DNA of 64,000 nt from Hexactinellida sp. DTS-2022 (lineage: Eukaryota > Porifera > Hexactinellida), in the NCBI GenBank assembly GCA_028753945.1, contig JAPNXP010000001.1:4454501-4518500 (forward strand), in the 5' to 3' direction. A program made the position numbers and the translations under genes. This document shows, in pieces, positions 11,601 to 22,512 of the stretch. A model generated the notes under the pieces. It was not told the DNA's origin. It searched no databases and was given only the letters and a program-made list of their open reading frames with translations. The stretch's first letter is position 1. Each line of letters starts with the position of its first letter.

Positions 11601-14600
11601 TAATTAAAACTAAGATTCGAAATAGTGAATTTTCATGCTAAAAACTACTTAACTTTGCCGGAAAATTACATTAGAGATTTGTTGACCAATATATGCTAAG
11701 CAATTCCTTATGTAAATTAGAAAATTAGTTATACCGTATGTAAATTTACTCTCTCAATCTATAGTTTATTCTCCCCATCGATCCCATCAATGAATATGAT
11801 CCAATTTTTCAAAGTTCGACGTACAACTGTCATATAAGAGAAAATCTTAAAATCGGCGAGTCATTCTGTACTCAGGTCCGTGCAACAGACTTAGATAGTG
11901 GGACAGACGGAGATATAATCTACTCAATTGTAGCTGAGACTGCATTGCCTACCATTGCAGTTGTTAGAGAGTATTTTGCAATTAGTGATTCAGGGTCTCT
12001 TGTTCTTTTGAAAGAGTTTGACTTTGAAGAGCTCTCAATTGACGATACAATGTACTTTTTTCAGTTAAGAGTGAGTTTTTTTTCAAATTTAATAAAACTT
12101 AATCAATTTGCCAAGTACAGTCAACTCCCGTTATAACCAAGTCGGATATAACGCAGTACCTGCTTATAACAAAGTCATTCAATGATTCGGAAATCCTTCT
12201 ATCTTATTACGTTATTAAAACTTCGGTTACAACGAAATGGATATAACGAAATTCTGTTATAACGAAGTCATTTAAATCCCATATAGCCTCCAAGCTATTG
12301 ATTTACTCCGGTTTTAACGAATTCCGGTTATAACGAAATCCGTTTATAATGAACTCCGGTTACAACGAAATTTAACTTGTAATGAACTCTTTTAAGATCG
12401 AATTCCGCTATAACGAACGCCGGTTATAACGAAATGAAACTACGGTCCTGAGAACTTCGTTATAACGGGAGTTGACTGTAAATGCTATTGTATTTGGTTA
12501 AACCAATTTTCGAATCGAAACGAATCGGATATTAGCTAAGCGAACAAATCCTCAAAGTATTTAACATTATATGTCCGTTTAGGCTTCCAACATTGACCCT
12601 ACCAAGTCTTCAATCACCAACATTTCGGTTGTGGTTATTGATGTCAATGATAATGCTCCCTACTTTAACGAACTCTCTTCAGAGTATTTCATCAGAGAAG
12701 ACGCTAGTATAGGCACCCAAGTAGTCTCGTTTCAAGCGACTGATATAGATTCTGGTTCAAACGGCGAAATAAGTGTTTCAATTCTTCCATTAGACACTAC
12801 TGAATTCAGAGTTGAATTCTTCGAAGGTTCCTGGTTGTTGCTTACTTCTGAAGCTTTAGACAGAGAAGTAAATCCTAGCTACAACCTCATTCTAGTTGTT
12901 AAGGATCGAGGAGAACCATCTTTATCTTCAGAACATATTATATCGATTAACCTACAGGATGTTAATGACAACCGTCCCTATTTCGAAAATTTGGAATACA
13001 TTTTCGAATTGTCGATGGCAAACGACACCTGGGGCATACCAGTTTCGGATAAAGATTTGGAGATAATTGGTGAAATTAGGTTTGATTTTAGTAATAGCCC
13101 TGAGCTTGAGTCTGCTTTAACATTCGATAACTATAGACGACACATAATTTTAAATAACCCTTCAGCTCTCATAGAGGGTAATTATGAGTTTTTTATTTTT
13201 GTGCGAGATGAGTCATTATCCCCGAAAGAGAGCTCTGCTCGGTTCATCCTTAATTATAAACCAAACTTCACTTCGCGCCCACCAGGTGACCCAATTGTTG
13301 CCATAGCTGGGGCAGGAATATCTATCCTACTCTTCCTTATTTTAATAGTCGTAGTAGCAATTATCGGTTTGACTATATGTGTAATTAAGCGTAGGGTGGT
13401 TAACATCAGATATACACCTCATGTCCAAAGAAGAAGGAAGCATCATACTGTACACAACCCATCATCAATTCTCAAACACAATGGTAGATTTCAAGAGTAT
13501 AATAACAAGAAGGTATCTTTCAACAGCAGCGTACAAATGATGACATTTAACCTTCCTAAGGTGAGCTCAGAGAGTACCAGTTACACCACTAGCGAAGTAT
13601 CCAACGAAGAACAAACAAACCAATGGACCACCTCCAATCAAGACCCAGACAACTTTTACAGTAATATTAATGGTAAGTCAATCTACATCACTATTTAGCA
13701 TTGTTTATAATATGATAATCGAAATATAAATTAGTTGAAGGATATAAGTTTAGTTTGCTGTTACATAAAAATAGCAAAACAAAACATCGATCGGCTGGGC
13801 CCTTAATTTCATTATTATATTATATGGACAGGACTGTCACAGGAGTAATCGCTGATAGGGCAGGCAAGATATGTCATGCCACTTTTTGTATGTACTCATC
13901 ACGTTAACTATCATTTTAACCTTACCACTCAATATAGCATGCAAATATCATTTTATTTTTATCATATATCTACGCTCCTACGAATATTATAGACTCATTA
14001 AATTTTTTACACACAAAAAAATACGTATTGTTCAAATTAATACTTTAGAGTCTAGATTTTAGACACATAAAAGCCAGCTAGAAATATGAATTTACTATAA
14101 AAGTAGAAGTAATTTACAAACTTCCATTAGATATTGGATAATAAATTGACGTGCTTGTCATTGCAGTAAATGTCATGTCACGCATTGTTTTATAAACAAT
14201 ATTATATGCAATTAATAGGTCTACAATATTACTGATTAATTTAAAACACTATTGTTGATATAATATGCAAGTTCAAATTTTGATCGTAAAGGAATACCAT
14301 TCAACAAATGTCATTAATGGTATTATTAAGTTCTTCACCGACTTGATAGTCATTTGCTAATTACTGACTATCATTGTATATTGCACCTGGATATCAGCTT
14401 AGAATTAAGTCGATGATGTTAAGTAATATAATATACCAAATTGGATTAAATGTTATTTCTACATTTTACTATTTGTTCAGCCCAAAACTGAAAGGAGAAA
14501 TCCTCAGTAACCTTTGACCATTTTAATAATTGTTGAGAATGTTTTAAATATTTAAAATACTTTTCCAGGGTTCATTTGATAATCAAAGTTCTCTAAAGTT

Positions 14601-16331
14601 TCAGTTACAACAGTCAAGATATTTGGTGTATCAATTTATACCATGATACTTTTAACATTACTTAATCTGCTCTTCACATGCATTCACTGTGCAGATGGTC
14701 TTGTTATCTGAGTATGCTAATTTCCATCTTAATCTGGTGATTCTGTTCTCCTACACTAATATTGATCAAAGTTATTTCCAACCCCAACAAATATTGATTT
14801 TGATTTTTTAACCTTTTAACAATAATGGTGTGCAGCATGCAATTAATTTATAATTATGTTGTGAATTATAGAATTTAGAATTATCTTTTTGACAGTATCA
14901 AGATACCCAGCAGCTTGGTAAATGCAAGAGATACAACCCAATTAAAATAACTAATTAAATTCTTAAACTCATAAATCAATAATTATTAACCACACCTTTT
15001 GTTGATATACGTAATCAAAATAATTTCTATAGATTTGGACATGAGTAAGCAAAAAAAAATTGATTTTACGATTTTAACACATTAACGTGAATATTTTTGA
15101 GATTTTAACCGAATTTAAAGAAAAAAGATTATTATAAATACTGTTGATTTATTTGGTTAATAATGATTTAATTAGCAATCCTTAATTAATGCATACTTAT
15201 AATTTCTAATTAGATCCAGAATCTTGGATTCCATCCACAATGCAGATGTACCAGCCTCCTCCAGGCCACAGACACACCGCATCAACGAGCACCAGCTCAG
15301 AGCTCTCACAGAACCAAGAATCAAAAGACAGCAACGCGCCTCTTATGGGACACAACAAGTAAGTTTGTATTTATCACATATTTTGAATTATTTATTGATG
15401 TATCGACTTTTAGTTTCCATTATAATATTTAATCCTGTAGGAATTTCTTCCATGGTACACAAGAGGTACTGATTTCTAACCCCAATACAGTTTATCAGAA
15501 CTATAACCAAGGTATGATGGGTTATGATCACCGAAATTTCAACCAATTGAGTCCTGAAGATTATAATGCAAACGCGACAGCAATGTATGGTGAGTATCCT
15601 AAATACATGAATATGCTATGGAATCGGATGTCACGAAACATTTTTCATAACTTCCTTAATTAACGTAATAAGTTATTAATATATTATTTATCTTCTAAAT
15701 ACATCTATGCTCTGTAGTTAAGTTAAATTTTAAAATACATGTAATACGCCTTCAGTTGTCTACGAACTAAGCGAACTATAGTAAATGAACAATTGGACAT
15801 ACTCGGTATTATGGACACAGTATTATGACATTATTATTTTGAACCACAACAAAGTAGTCTACTAAACTAATCGAATCTCTTGAGGAGACTGGTAGGCCTA
15901 TTTGTAGCTGGTCGTAGATTAGTAGGGCTATGGGCTAGGATTCATAATTGGTAGGGCCCTGGGCCCTGTGGGACAATTTACATTTTTATAAATAGACAAT
16001 AAAACTTCTAAACAAATATTGGTTCAAAATAATTAAGTCGAAATGCAATGATAGAATGTTTTAAAATTTTGAAATTAAGTTGGATTTTCTTAATCTAAAT
16101 TTTTTAGATGTGGGTGAAATAATGCCAGATATCCAAGATTCTGAGACTACAGATGACTCTGAAAAGCCACCCTACGGCGCTGTTCCTATCTACGTTAGCT
16201 CCGATATGACGTCAGAAGGAGAGCTAAGTGCTGCTATGTATTCTGACAATTGCACTAATATATCTAACCAGGCTGAGTATTGTATGACCAACATCCCTTC
16301 GGATAGTTATGATGGAGATTTTACTGTTTAG
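8631..16331 (+). CDS. Protocadherin-like transmembrane cadherin, nine exons
   Basis: Exons: 8631-9186, 9468-9766, 10143-10366, 11203-11551, 11765-12070, 12583-13672, 15214-15358, 15441-15589, 16108-16331. All junctions are GT-AG and all phases join, giving 1113 residues. A signal peptide lies near the N-terminus (FVLSILLISL); Met at 8676 is an alternative start just before it. Calcium-binding linkers (DxNDNxPxF type) mark about six or seven extracellular cadherin repeats: DINDNGPVF, DVNDNPPYI, DVNDNYPQI, a degenerate PINEYDPIF, DVNDNAPYF and DVNDNRPYF. LDRE and DxD/DSG motifs are present, and Asn-glycosylation sites are frequent. One membrane helix (GISILLFLILIVVVAIIGLT) precedes a Lys/Arg-rich stop and a cytoplasmic tail of about 280 residues encoded by four exons. 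The tail shows no beta-catenin-binding region that I recognise. There is no EGF or laminin G domain, so the layout is protocadherin-like. The likely role is calcium-dependent adhesion; the partner is unknown. Confidence 0.9.
12118..12478. mobile_element. pogo-like MITE inside cadherin intron 5
   Basis: The ends are CAGTCAACTCCCGTTATAAC and its complement, flanked by TA on each side (12116-12117, 12479-12480). CAGT ends plus a TA duplication are typical of the pogo/Tigger branch of Tc1-mariner. The interior is about fifteen degenerate copies of CGGTTATAACGAAAT in alternating orientation, so it carries no coding sequence. The host intron (12071-12582) remains cleanly spliceable on paper. Confidence 0.9.
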
Positions 16332-16437
16332 TATATTTTCACTCCTTATCCAGTGTTTGTTTATACATTCAATTTTTGTAAATTAACCAATTTTAATGTA
16401 TTTTACTGAATATTGTATCTTTTTACATAGGTATGTA

Positions 16438-16447
16438 AATAAATAAA
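16438..16447 (+). terminator. Polyadenylation signals of the cadherin gene
   Basis: Two overlapping AATAAA hexamers about 110 bases after the cadherin stop codon. No other candidate lies closer. Confidence 0.6.
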
Positions 16448-16930
16448 CTTTTCCATTATTTACTTAATTCTAAAGCAATAATTGCAGAATTTTAAATCAG
16501 ATATTAGAAGAAATACAACTAGCCTCCAGATAGAACATTTAATAACCTTAATGTTCAAAACCCAGATAATGTAATTAAGGAAGTAGCTAATTTTCTAATT
16601 AGTTTACTCGCAAATTAACTTTCCTTATCAAATCCAATATTTAATGCTTGCTATACATTGTTTCAATAGCCCATTAGTTAGCACCTTCTCGATTAATACA
16701 AACAGTAATTAAGATTATTTGAAAAATATTTAATTAGTCTATGCAGTTAAAATTGAATCTAATCGTGAAACCAACTTCAATCCCAAACTAGATATTACAG
16801 TTTGATTTATTCAGTTGACTTGTTCATTAGAAGTGATAGTTTTTGGGAAATTATTAATCTTGGACCACTACATATTAAATGGCATCTGATCCCTCATCCC
16901 TATAAGATTCTGCTATGTATGTCACGGAGG
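16448..16930. other. Intergenic, nothing recognised
   Basis: AT-rich sequence between the cadherin poly(A) site and the composite repeat; no gene seen. Confidence 0.4.
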
Positions 16931-17480
16931 AAGGTTTATAATAAGAAACGAGCACTTCGGTCTTGGTCGCTTTTGCGACGGATCGGTGCTACGCATCTCA
17001 AGTTAACGGCCGTTATGCGGCCTTACTCCTCACCCTTTCCACCAGGGGGATGTTGTATACATCCCTTTCTACTATTTTGCATCGTTTCAAGTTGTTTACC
17101 AATAATACCCGTTGAAAGCTAACTTCTAGGTTGATTTTGAATTTTTATTAATTTGTTTACCTATTGTGTAAACAACAACAACAAATATTCATATTATATA
17201 TTTATGAATGCGAAATTCGTGTTCAGCATACTTGTTTGCCCATAATACTCGTTGAAAGGTAACTTCTAGGTTAATTATGTATTTATTAATTCGTTTACCT
17301 AATTGTGTAAACAATAACAATAAATATTCATATTATAAATTTAGAAATGCGACACCAAAACATGCTGTTTACCTAATATAACATTTGGAAGTTAGTTTCT
17401 ATCTCATATATAAATGCGGTATCTATTCCTCCATCACTTTAATACAATCTGGACAAATAAATAAACAACAACAATCGAGT
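16930..17480. mobile_element. Composite repeat: hairpin module, two monomers, promoter-like end
   Basis: From left to right it holds the reverse complement of the GCGAAGC-type hairpin module (about 16935-17010). A stretch containing CATCCCTTTCTACTATTTTG follows. Then come two tandem monomers 137 bp apart (GTTGAAAGCTAACTTCTAGG at 17114 and its variant at 17251). Last is a segment with TATATAAA at 17407-17414 and TCACT at 17434-17438. The same order in reverse is found at 19200-19950, so this is one dispersed element. Its class is unknown; an LTR-like or Penelope-like terminal repeat is possible. No coding sequence was seen. Confidence 0.65.
17407..17438 (+). promoter_or_regulatory. Promoter-like TATA and initiator pair in a repeat
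   Basis: TATAAA begins at 17409 and an initiator-like TCACT has its A at 17436, the normal RNA polymerase II spacing of about 27-30 bases. Related copies keep both elements with the same spacing: TATAAA at 22065 with its A at 22092, and the repeat units of the 33.9-43.8 kb array. Function is inferred only. Confidence 0.4.
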
Positions 17481-17566
17481 TTTAATAATAAAGATTTATA
17501 ATGAAAATCTGTTGCTTCAAGATTGTTTTACGCACAGTTATCAACATCTTTGACAGTCACTGTCGG

Positions 17567-17823
17567 CATGGGCGTAAACTTCATCAAAATACCGATGGTG
17601 CCACGACACTGTTCATCTCCTAGTTATATATTTTTCTGGATAACTATTCATTTTGTGTTTTTGTATATTAATTAAAAAATTATTTAGCCCCCCATCTGCT
17701 AAATTAAGTTTATGGGGTTAATTTCGGTTTGAAAATGCCAGGGTGCCAGACACCTTTGGCACCATGGCATCACAGCCGTCAGGGTGCCAGGCACCCGCCG
17801 CATACCCCAAGTTTACGCCCCTG
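17567..17823. mobile_element. hAT-like MITE, 8-bp target duplication
   Basis: The ends CATGGGCGTAAACTT and AAGTTTACGCCCCTG are inverted repeats. ACTGTCGG flanks both sides (17559-17566 and 17824-17831). The interior contains AGGGTGCCAGGCACC-type palindromes and no open frame. Confidence 0.9.
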
Positions 17824-18073
17824 ACTGTCGGCAACATTATTTGAGACCAATTGGCCTTTCATAGTTTGCTAGATATTGTGAAAGTTTTTAGTTAAGATTT
17901 GAGCGGCCGTGTGTTGGGCACCCCTGGGTTAAACGATACTATAGGTTACTTTGAGCATACAAGCATATGCTGACGACCGGGGTCGATTCAATTAATACTT
18001 TTATAATTGAAATTGTATCTGAACCGAGGAACCTAATCCGAATACAATGCTCAATTTGGCAATACATAGTATA

Positions 18074-18258
18074 CAGTCGACTCCGCTTAATAGTGCCACC
18101 GGTTAATCGGTTTCTCCGCTTAATCGGGTCAAAATTTCACAGGATTTATAGGACAGAATTACAGTTTGACTTACAATATTTTCGGTTAATCGGTTTCTCC
18201 GCTTAATCGGGTCAAAACAACCTGGTCCCGAGGTGGCTCTATTAAGCGGAGTTGACTG
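18074..18258. mobile_element. pogo-like MITE
   Basis: The ends CAGTCGACTCCGCTTAATAG and CTATTAAGCGGAGTTGACTG are flanked by TA. The interior repeats the motif CGGTTAATCGGTTTCTCCGC, an echo of the end. A second, more degraded copy of the same family follows at about 18325-18500. Lone ends lie at 18978 and 21931. Confidence 0.85.
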
Positions 18259-19195
18259 TACTTCAAAATTATATTTATAGCAATTGCATTTAACTCGAAT
18301 ATTTGAAAAATGGAATACCTTCTACTCCGCTTAATAGAGCCACCAGTTAATATATTTCTCCGTTCAATGCGGCCATAATTTCACAGGATTTATAGGACGG
18401 AATTACAGTTTGACCCAAAATATTTTGGTTATTAGATTTCTCCGCTTAATTGGGTCAAACTACCCTGGAACAAACTGACTCTATTAAACGGAGTCAAATG
18501 TATTTATGTGTTTATGATAATATGGTAATTATGTATAAATTTATTAGCACTCACGTTACACCTTTAGCGGTTACATGTTCAATTAATAACATTGATTTCA
18601 TGCCAGTATCATACTTTATTCATACCCCTGAAGTATACGACTTATTTTTCTAAGTTTTATTGTTTAATATTTGACGATATTGCATTCATAAAGAGTATAA
18701 ATGATCTACATATATTACTTCTTATTCCCACTGTGTATTGTGTGATACAGTTAGTTTCCATAGCTAGCCAACTCAAATCATGCAATATTATTTCCTTTTC
18801 AGCTCGCTACGTAAAATTGAATAATGGAAGACTCTACAAGGTTGTTTGCCTAACACTCCTATTCTTATAATGAGGAGGAGCTATCACTGGTATTTGGAAA
18901 TGATAACTTAACGCATTGTATTTCTATTGGATAATCTGTATTAAGTTTCCCAAGTAAAACTTGACTTTGCATATACACTGTCAACTCCGCTTAATCAGGT
19001 TACTTTAGTCCGAGGCACCGCGGTCCGGTTCGTAACTATGTTTGTCGGTCCGGACCGTTGAGCGACTAGGCTAGCTAGAAATTAGAAAAAATGAAGCCTT
19101 TCTTAACACTTTAAATTGAAAAACCTAGCGATATTATCTGACATTCTAATTACATTCTAGTCCAATACCAACAATTTATTACAATTACTTTCCAA
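18259..19195. other. Intergenic with degraded pogo-like repeats
   Basis: Holds the degraded MITE at 18325-18500 and a solo MITE end at 18978. A GGTCCGG-rich palindromic patch lies at about 19020-19065. No gene was recognised. Confidence 0.5.
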
Positions 19196-19199
19196 TATG

Positions 19200-19950
19200 A
19201 AATTTATTGTTGCTGTTTACAAAATAGGTAAACAAATTAATGAAAATTCAAAATCAATCTAGAAGTTAGATTTCAAACGGGTGTTATAGGTAAACAAGTA
19301 TGCTGAATACGAATTTCGCATTTTATAAATTTCCGATATTAATATTTATAGTTGGTGTTTAGACACAAATAAGTAAACAAATTATTGAAAATTATAAATG
19401 AACCTAGAAGTTAGATTTCAAACGGGTATTATAGGTAAACAAGTATGCTGAATATCAAAAACATGTTAAAACTATGGAAATTTTATAAAGGGATGTATAT
19501 AGCGTCCCTTTCTACCATTTTCCTTGGCAGAAAGACTGAGGAGTATGGCCACACACATAGGCGCCAAGTTTGGGGTTTTGGGGGGGGGCGCCCCCCCCCC
19601 CCCCATATTGCTGATTGGGGGGCTGGGGGGTCACTGGGACTCTGGGAGCGACCTCCCGGACCTTTCGGTGGATTTAATTTTTGTATGAAAGTGGTCCTTT
19701 TGATCGACCAAGGGATGATAGAAGGTGAGAATCACGTTTGTTTACCCAATATATCCAGATTTTGTTTCTGAAGAAACAAATCTGGAAATATTTAGCAACC
19801 TCCCAGTGCCCCCCCCCCCAAGTGGCCCCCCCCCCCCCCCATCTTTGATTATAAGTTCCAAAACTTGACGCCTATGGCCACATAGCGGCCGTTAACTTGA
19901 GGTGCGTAGCACCGATTCGTTGCAAAGCCACCGAGACCGAAGGGCTCGTA
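19200..19950. mobile_element. Second copy of the composite repeat, opposite orientation
   Basis: Reverse complement of the layout at 16930-17480: two monomers (around 19260 and 19410, with TTAGATTTCAAACGGGT), then AAAGGGATGTATATAGCGTC, then the hairpin module ending CGAGACCGAAGGGCTCG at 19930-19950. It is interrupted by the hAT-like element at 19554-19876. Confidence 0.65.
19554..19876. mobile_element. hAT-like MITE nested in the composite repeat
   Basis: The ends CATAGGCGCCAAGTTTGG and CCAAAACTTGACGCCTATG are inverted repeats. GCCACA (possibly TGGCCACA) is duplicated at the borders (19546-19553 and 19875-19882). Long G and C runs sit just inside the two ends and could pair. A second, larger member of the family is at 57111-57965. 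Confidence 0.8.
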
Positions 19951-20960
19951 TATATATACACAAAGATAAACCCGGCTTTAGAAAAAATCGGTTTTCGACT
20001 GTAGTTGAACTTGATTTACTCCGCATTCCGTATATACTCGAATAGTAGGCTAGCCCCCAAAGTAGCAAATATTTTTTTACCGCTGCCCGGAGTAAACATC
20101 TTTATCTAATATAAGCCTTACGTAATCTTATCAACCGATTATAATAAATCAATTGTAATAAGTGCCATAGATGCATTAATTTATACGATTATACGTTATA
20201 CGTTCGAGGAGCGTATAATGGACCATATATACGTTAAAATCGTTATACGTTGTATGATGATTATACGTTACGTATGATGGCATTATACGTTCACCTATAG
20301 CATAGGCGTAGCACGCGGTCCGGCTGGTCCGGCCATGGCCGGACCACTTTTCATTTATTCTACTATATTATATAGGAGGGTCCGGTTTTGGCCGGACCAC
20401 TTTAACTGTTTGGCCGGAGAGTTTTTAGAGCCGTGCGACGCCCGTGTATAGTATAAATTTTAGGGGCGTGCCGTGACCATTTTGAGTGGGGGGGTGTAAA
20501 TTCTTGGTTTACCGACCAACATGCATTCTTCCTATCGTGGAGGTAGATAGATAAAATATTTCACAATTTCCCTGACCCTGCAGTGCTGCAACTTCTAGCG
20601 TTACTAACGTTGACTGCATCGACGACACTAATAAATTATAATTCTGAAAAATTGATTCTAATCGATCGGTTTTACCGACGACACAGGAATTACCGACCAA
20701 ATAAGAAAAAGTGGGGGGGGTGTCACACCCCCCCACACCCCCCCGCGCGGTACGCCCCTGAGTATAATGGTACCATATATACGTTATACGTTACGTATAA
20801 TGCAACTATGATAAGTGCGATATCATACACTCGAAGATTCATAATTTTTTTTGGTCCCAAATGGCGAAAAAAACAATAATGGCCTAGGCTACTATTCGAG
20901 TAAATACGGTATATCGAAGTAATTAAGGGTCCTTGGACTTGGTTATAACGGGAGTTCACA
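19951..20960. repeat. Repeats before the STARD10-like gene
   Basis: Around 20190-20290 and 20770-20800 there are clusters of TTATACGTTATACGTT. Between them, 20300-20410 is a GGTCCGGCC palindromic patch. A G/C-run transposon at about 20461-20760 has ends TAGGGGCGTGCCG and CGGTACGCCCCTG. A solo pogo-like end (GGTTATAACGGGAGTTCAC) ends at about 20960, only about 50 bases before the next start codon. Confidence 0.6.
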
Positions 20961-21009
20961 GTAGAAGCTGTTGAGTCAACAGAAGACACAGCCAGCAGCT
21001 GTATTCCCT

Positions 21010-21843
21010 ATGGATCTCCACCTCGGTCAGTCCGTGGTCCCCACTAAGCCCGGGGACTTTGAGTACTTCCGGTCGCTCTGTGAGAGCGAGCAGGGCTGGC
21101 AACTGCATCTAGCCAGTGACGTCACTGTATACAGCAGAGACTTCCCAGACACGACTACGAAGTGTATGCGCGTGAGAGGGAGAGCTAGGGGCGTGTGTGC
21201 TGAAATCATGTTTGACAGTCTGTGTGACAACGAGTACAGGGCGAGCTGGGACACGGCCGGGACGGAGTTCTACGATATTAGTTGGCTGGACAGACACAGC
21301 TCGCTCGGGTACTACTGTCTCAAGTGTCCGTTTCCGTTCCAAAACAGAGACTTTGTGTTCCAGCGCACCTGGGGGGAGGTGCCCGGGGGGTACATAATTA
21401 TGAACCACTCTGTAGAGCTCCCCTCTCACCCTCCCCTCCCTGGCATTGTAAGAGGCGCCTCCCTCATAACCGGATACTACATGGTAGACTCCGGAGACGA
21501 GTGTATATGCACCTATCTGACTCACTCAGACCTTAAAGTGGTACTGCCTCAATGGCTCTGCGACAGAGTGGGAACCTACCTGGCACCAGGGATATTCAGG
21601 AGAATGTACGCTGCTGTGGAGACATACCAGGCCTGGAAAAGCACACACAGACCCGAGTACAAGCCCTGGCGGCACGAGGAGCAGCGGAGTCTAGAGGAAT
21701 ACGATGGTATAGAAATGCTTGCGAGCTGGGGGTTCCCACCTCCCCCACTTTGTCTACTGGGTAAACAGACTCTAGCGGAGTCTGATACAGAGTCGTTCCA
21801 TAGTGCTGATGAGGGAGAGACTGCTGTAGATGCTAGCATATAG
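21010..21843 (+). CDS. STARD10: START-domain lipid-transfer protein, STARD10-like, single exon
   Basis: 277 residues from the first in-frame ATG at 21010. The frame stays open 13 codons further upstream but only to a TTG. One START domain fills most of the protein (about residues 15-215). Family landmarks are DNEYRASWD, GYYCLKCPFPFQNRDFV, the YIIMNHSV strand, VRGASLITGYYMV and the C-terminal LAPGIFRRMYAAVETYQAWK helix that closes the lipid pocket. Order and length match STARD10/PCTP-like proteins, which carry phosphatidylcholine and phosphatidylethanolamine between membranes. The acidic Ser/Thr-rich tail (SDTESFHSADEGE) resembles the phosphorylated C-terminus of vertebrate STARD10. The coding region is noticeably GC-richer than its surroundings and has no intron, which may mean a retrocopy or simply the local intron-poor style shared with its neighbours. 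No alternative family is likely. Confidence 0.9.
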   Translation: MDLHLGQSVVPTKPGDFEYFRSLCESEQGWQLHLASDVTVYSRDFPDTTTKCMRVRGRARGVCAEIMFDSLCDNEYRASWDTAGTEFYDISWLDRHSSLGYYCLKCPFPFQNRDFVFQRTWGEVPGGYIIMNHSVELPSHPPLPGIVRGASLITGYYMVDSGDECICTYLTHSDLKVVLPQWLCDRVGTYLAPGIFRRMYAAVETYQAWKSTHRPEYKPWRHEEQRSLEEYDGIEMLASWGFPPPPLCLLGKQTLAESDTESFHSADEGETAVDASI

Positions 21844-21929
21844 CTATTCTTTTTAAAACTGTGTATAATTTAGATTTAGATTTATGTACTTTGTTTATTT
21901 TATTGCTGGATTGAAATTTTGGAAATAGT

Positions 21930-22135
21930 ACAGTCAATTCCGCTTAATTTGTTGACCTATTTTGTAAACCACGACAATAAATATTAATACTAGAAATTTA
22001 TAAATTCGAAATCAGCATACTTTTTTTCCTATAATAACATTTGGAAGTTAGTTTATATCTCAATTATAAATGCGGTTTCCATTCCCCCATCAGTTTAATA
22101 TAATCCGGACAAACAAACAACAATCGTGTTTTAAC
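21930..22135 (+). repeat. Solo MITE end and promoter-like repeat fragment
   Basis: ACAGTCAATTCCGCTTAA at about 21931 is a lone pogo-like end. It is followed by a fragment of the promoter-like repeat (TATAAA at 22065-22070, CAGTT about 27 bases later), related to 17330-17460. Confidence 0.6.
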
Positions 22136-22512
22136 TCGGTGAAATATAATATATACAGTCATTAGTGTGATATATATCATATATATTACAATTATATAGT
22201 CTAATAAATATACTCAATAACCATAAATATTGTTATACGTACTTAACTGTAATATATTTTTAGCCCTCTGGCAGTGATAAAAAGAACAAATTGAAGTTTG
22301 TTAGGCTTTTAATGAATAAGCCGAAATAATCAGATTTCGGTGAATAGTTTAGTATATATTCTCAATGCAAGAGTACTGATTCATTAGTTGAGTGAGGATT
22401 TATTTTGATACTTTAGATTGATATAATCTAATACTTCCTATGAATTGGTTCTGTGTTGAGAGGGGTGAAAGGAACATCTCTGTTAATTCAAATTGATAGA
22501 GTGAGATACTAA

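Noticed and set aside
21027-21839. Frames on both strands inside the STARD10-like gene
   Set aside because: Shadows of the START-domain frame, whose motifs are continuous in one frame.
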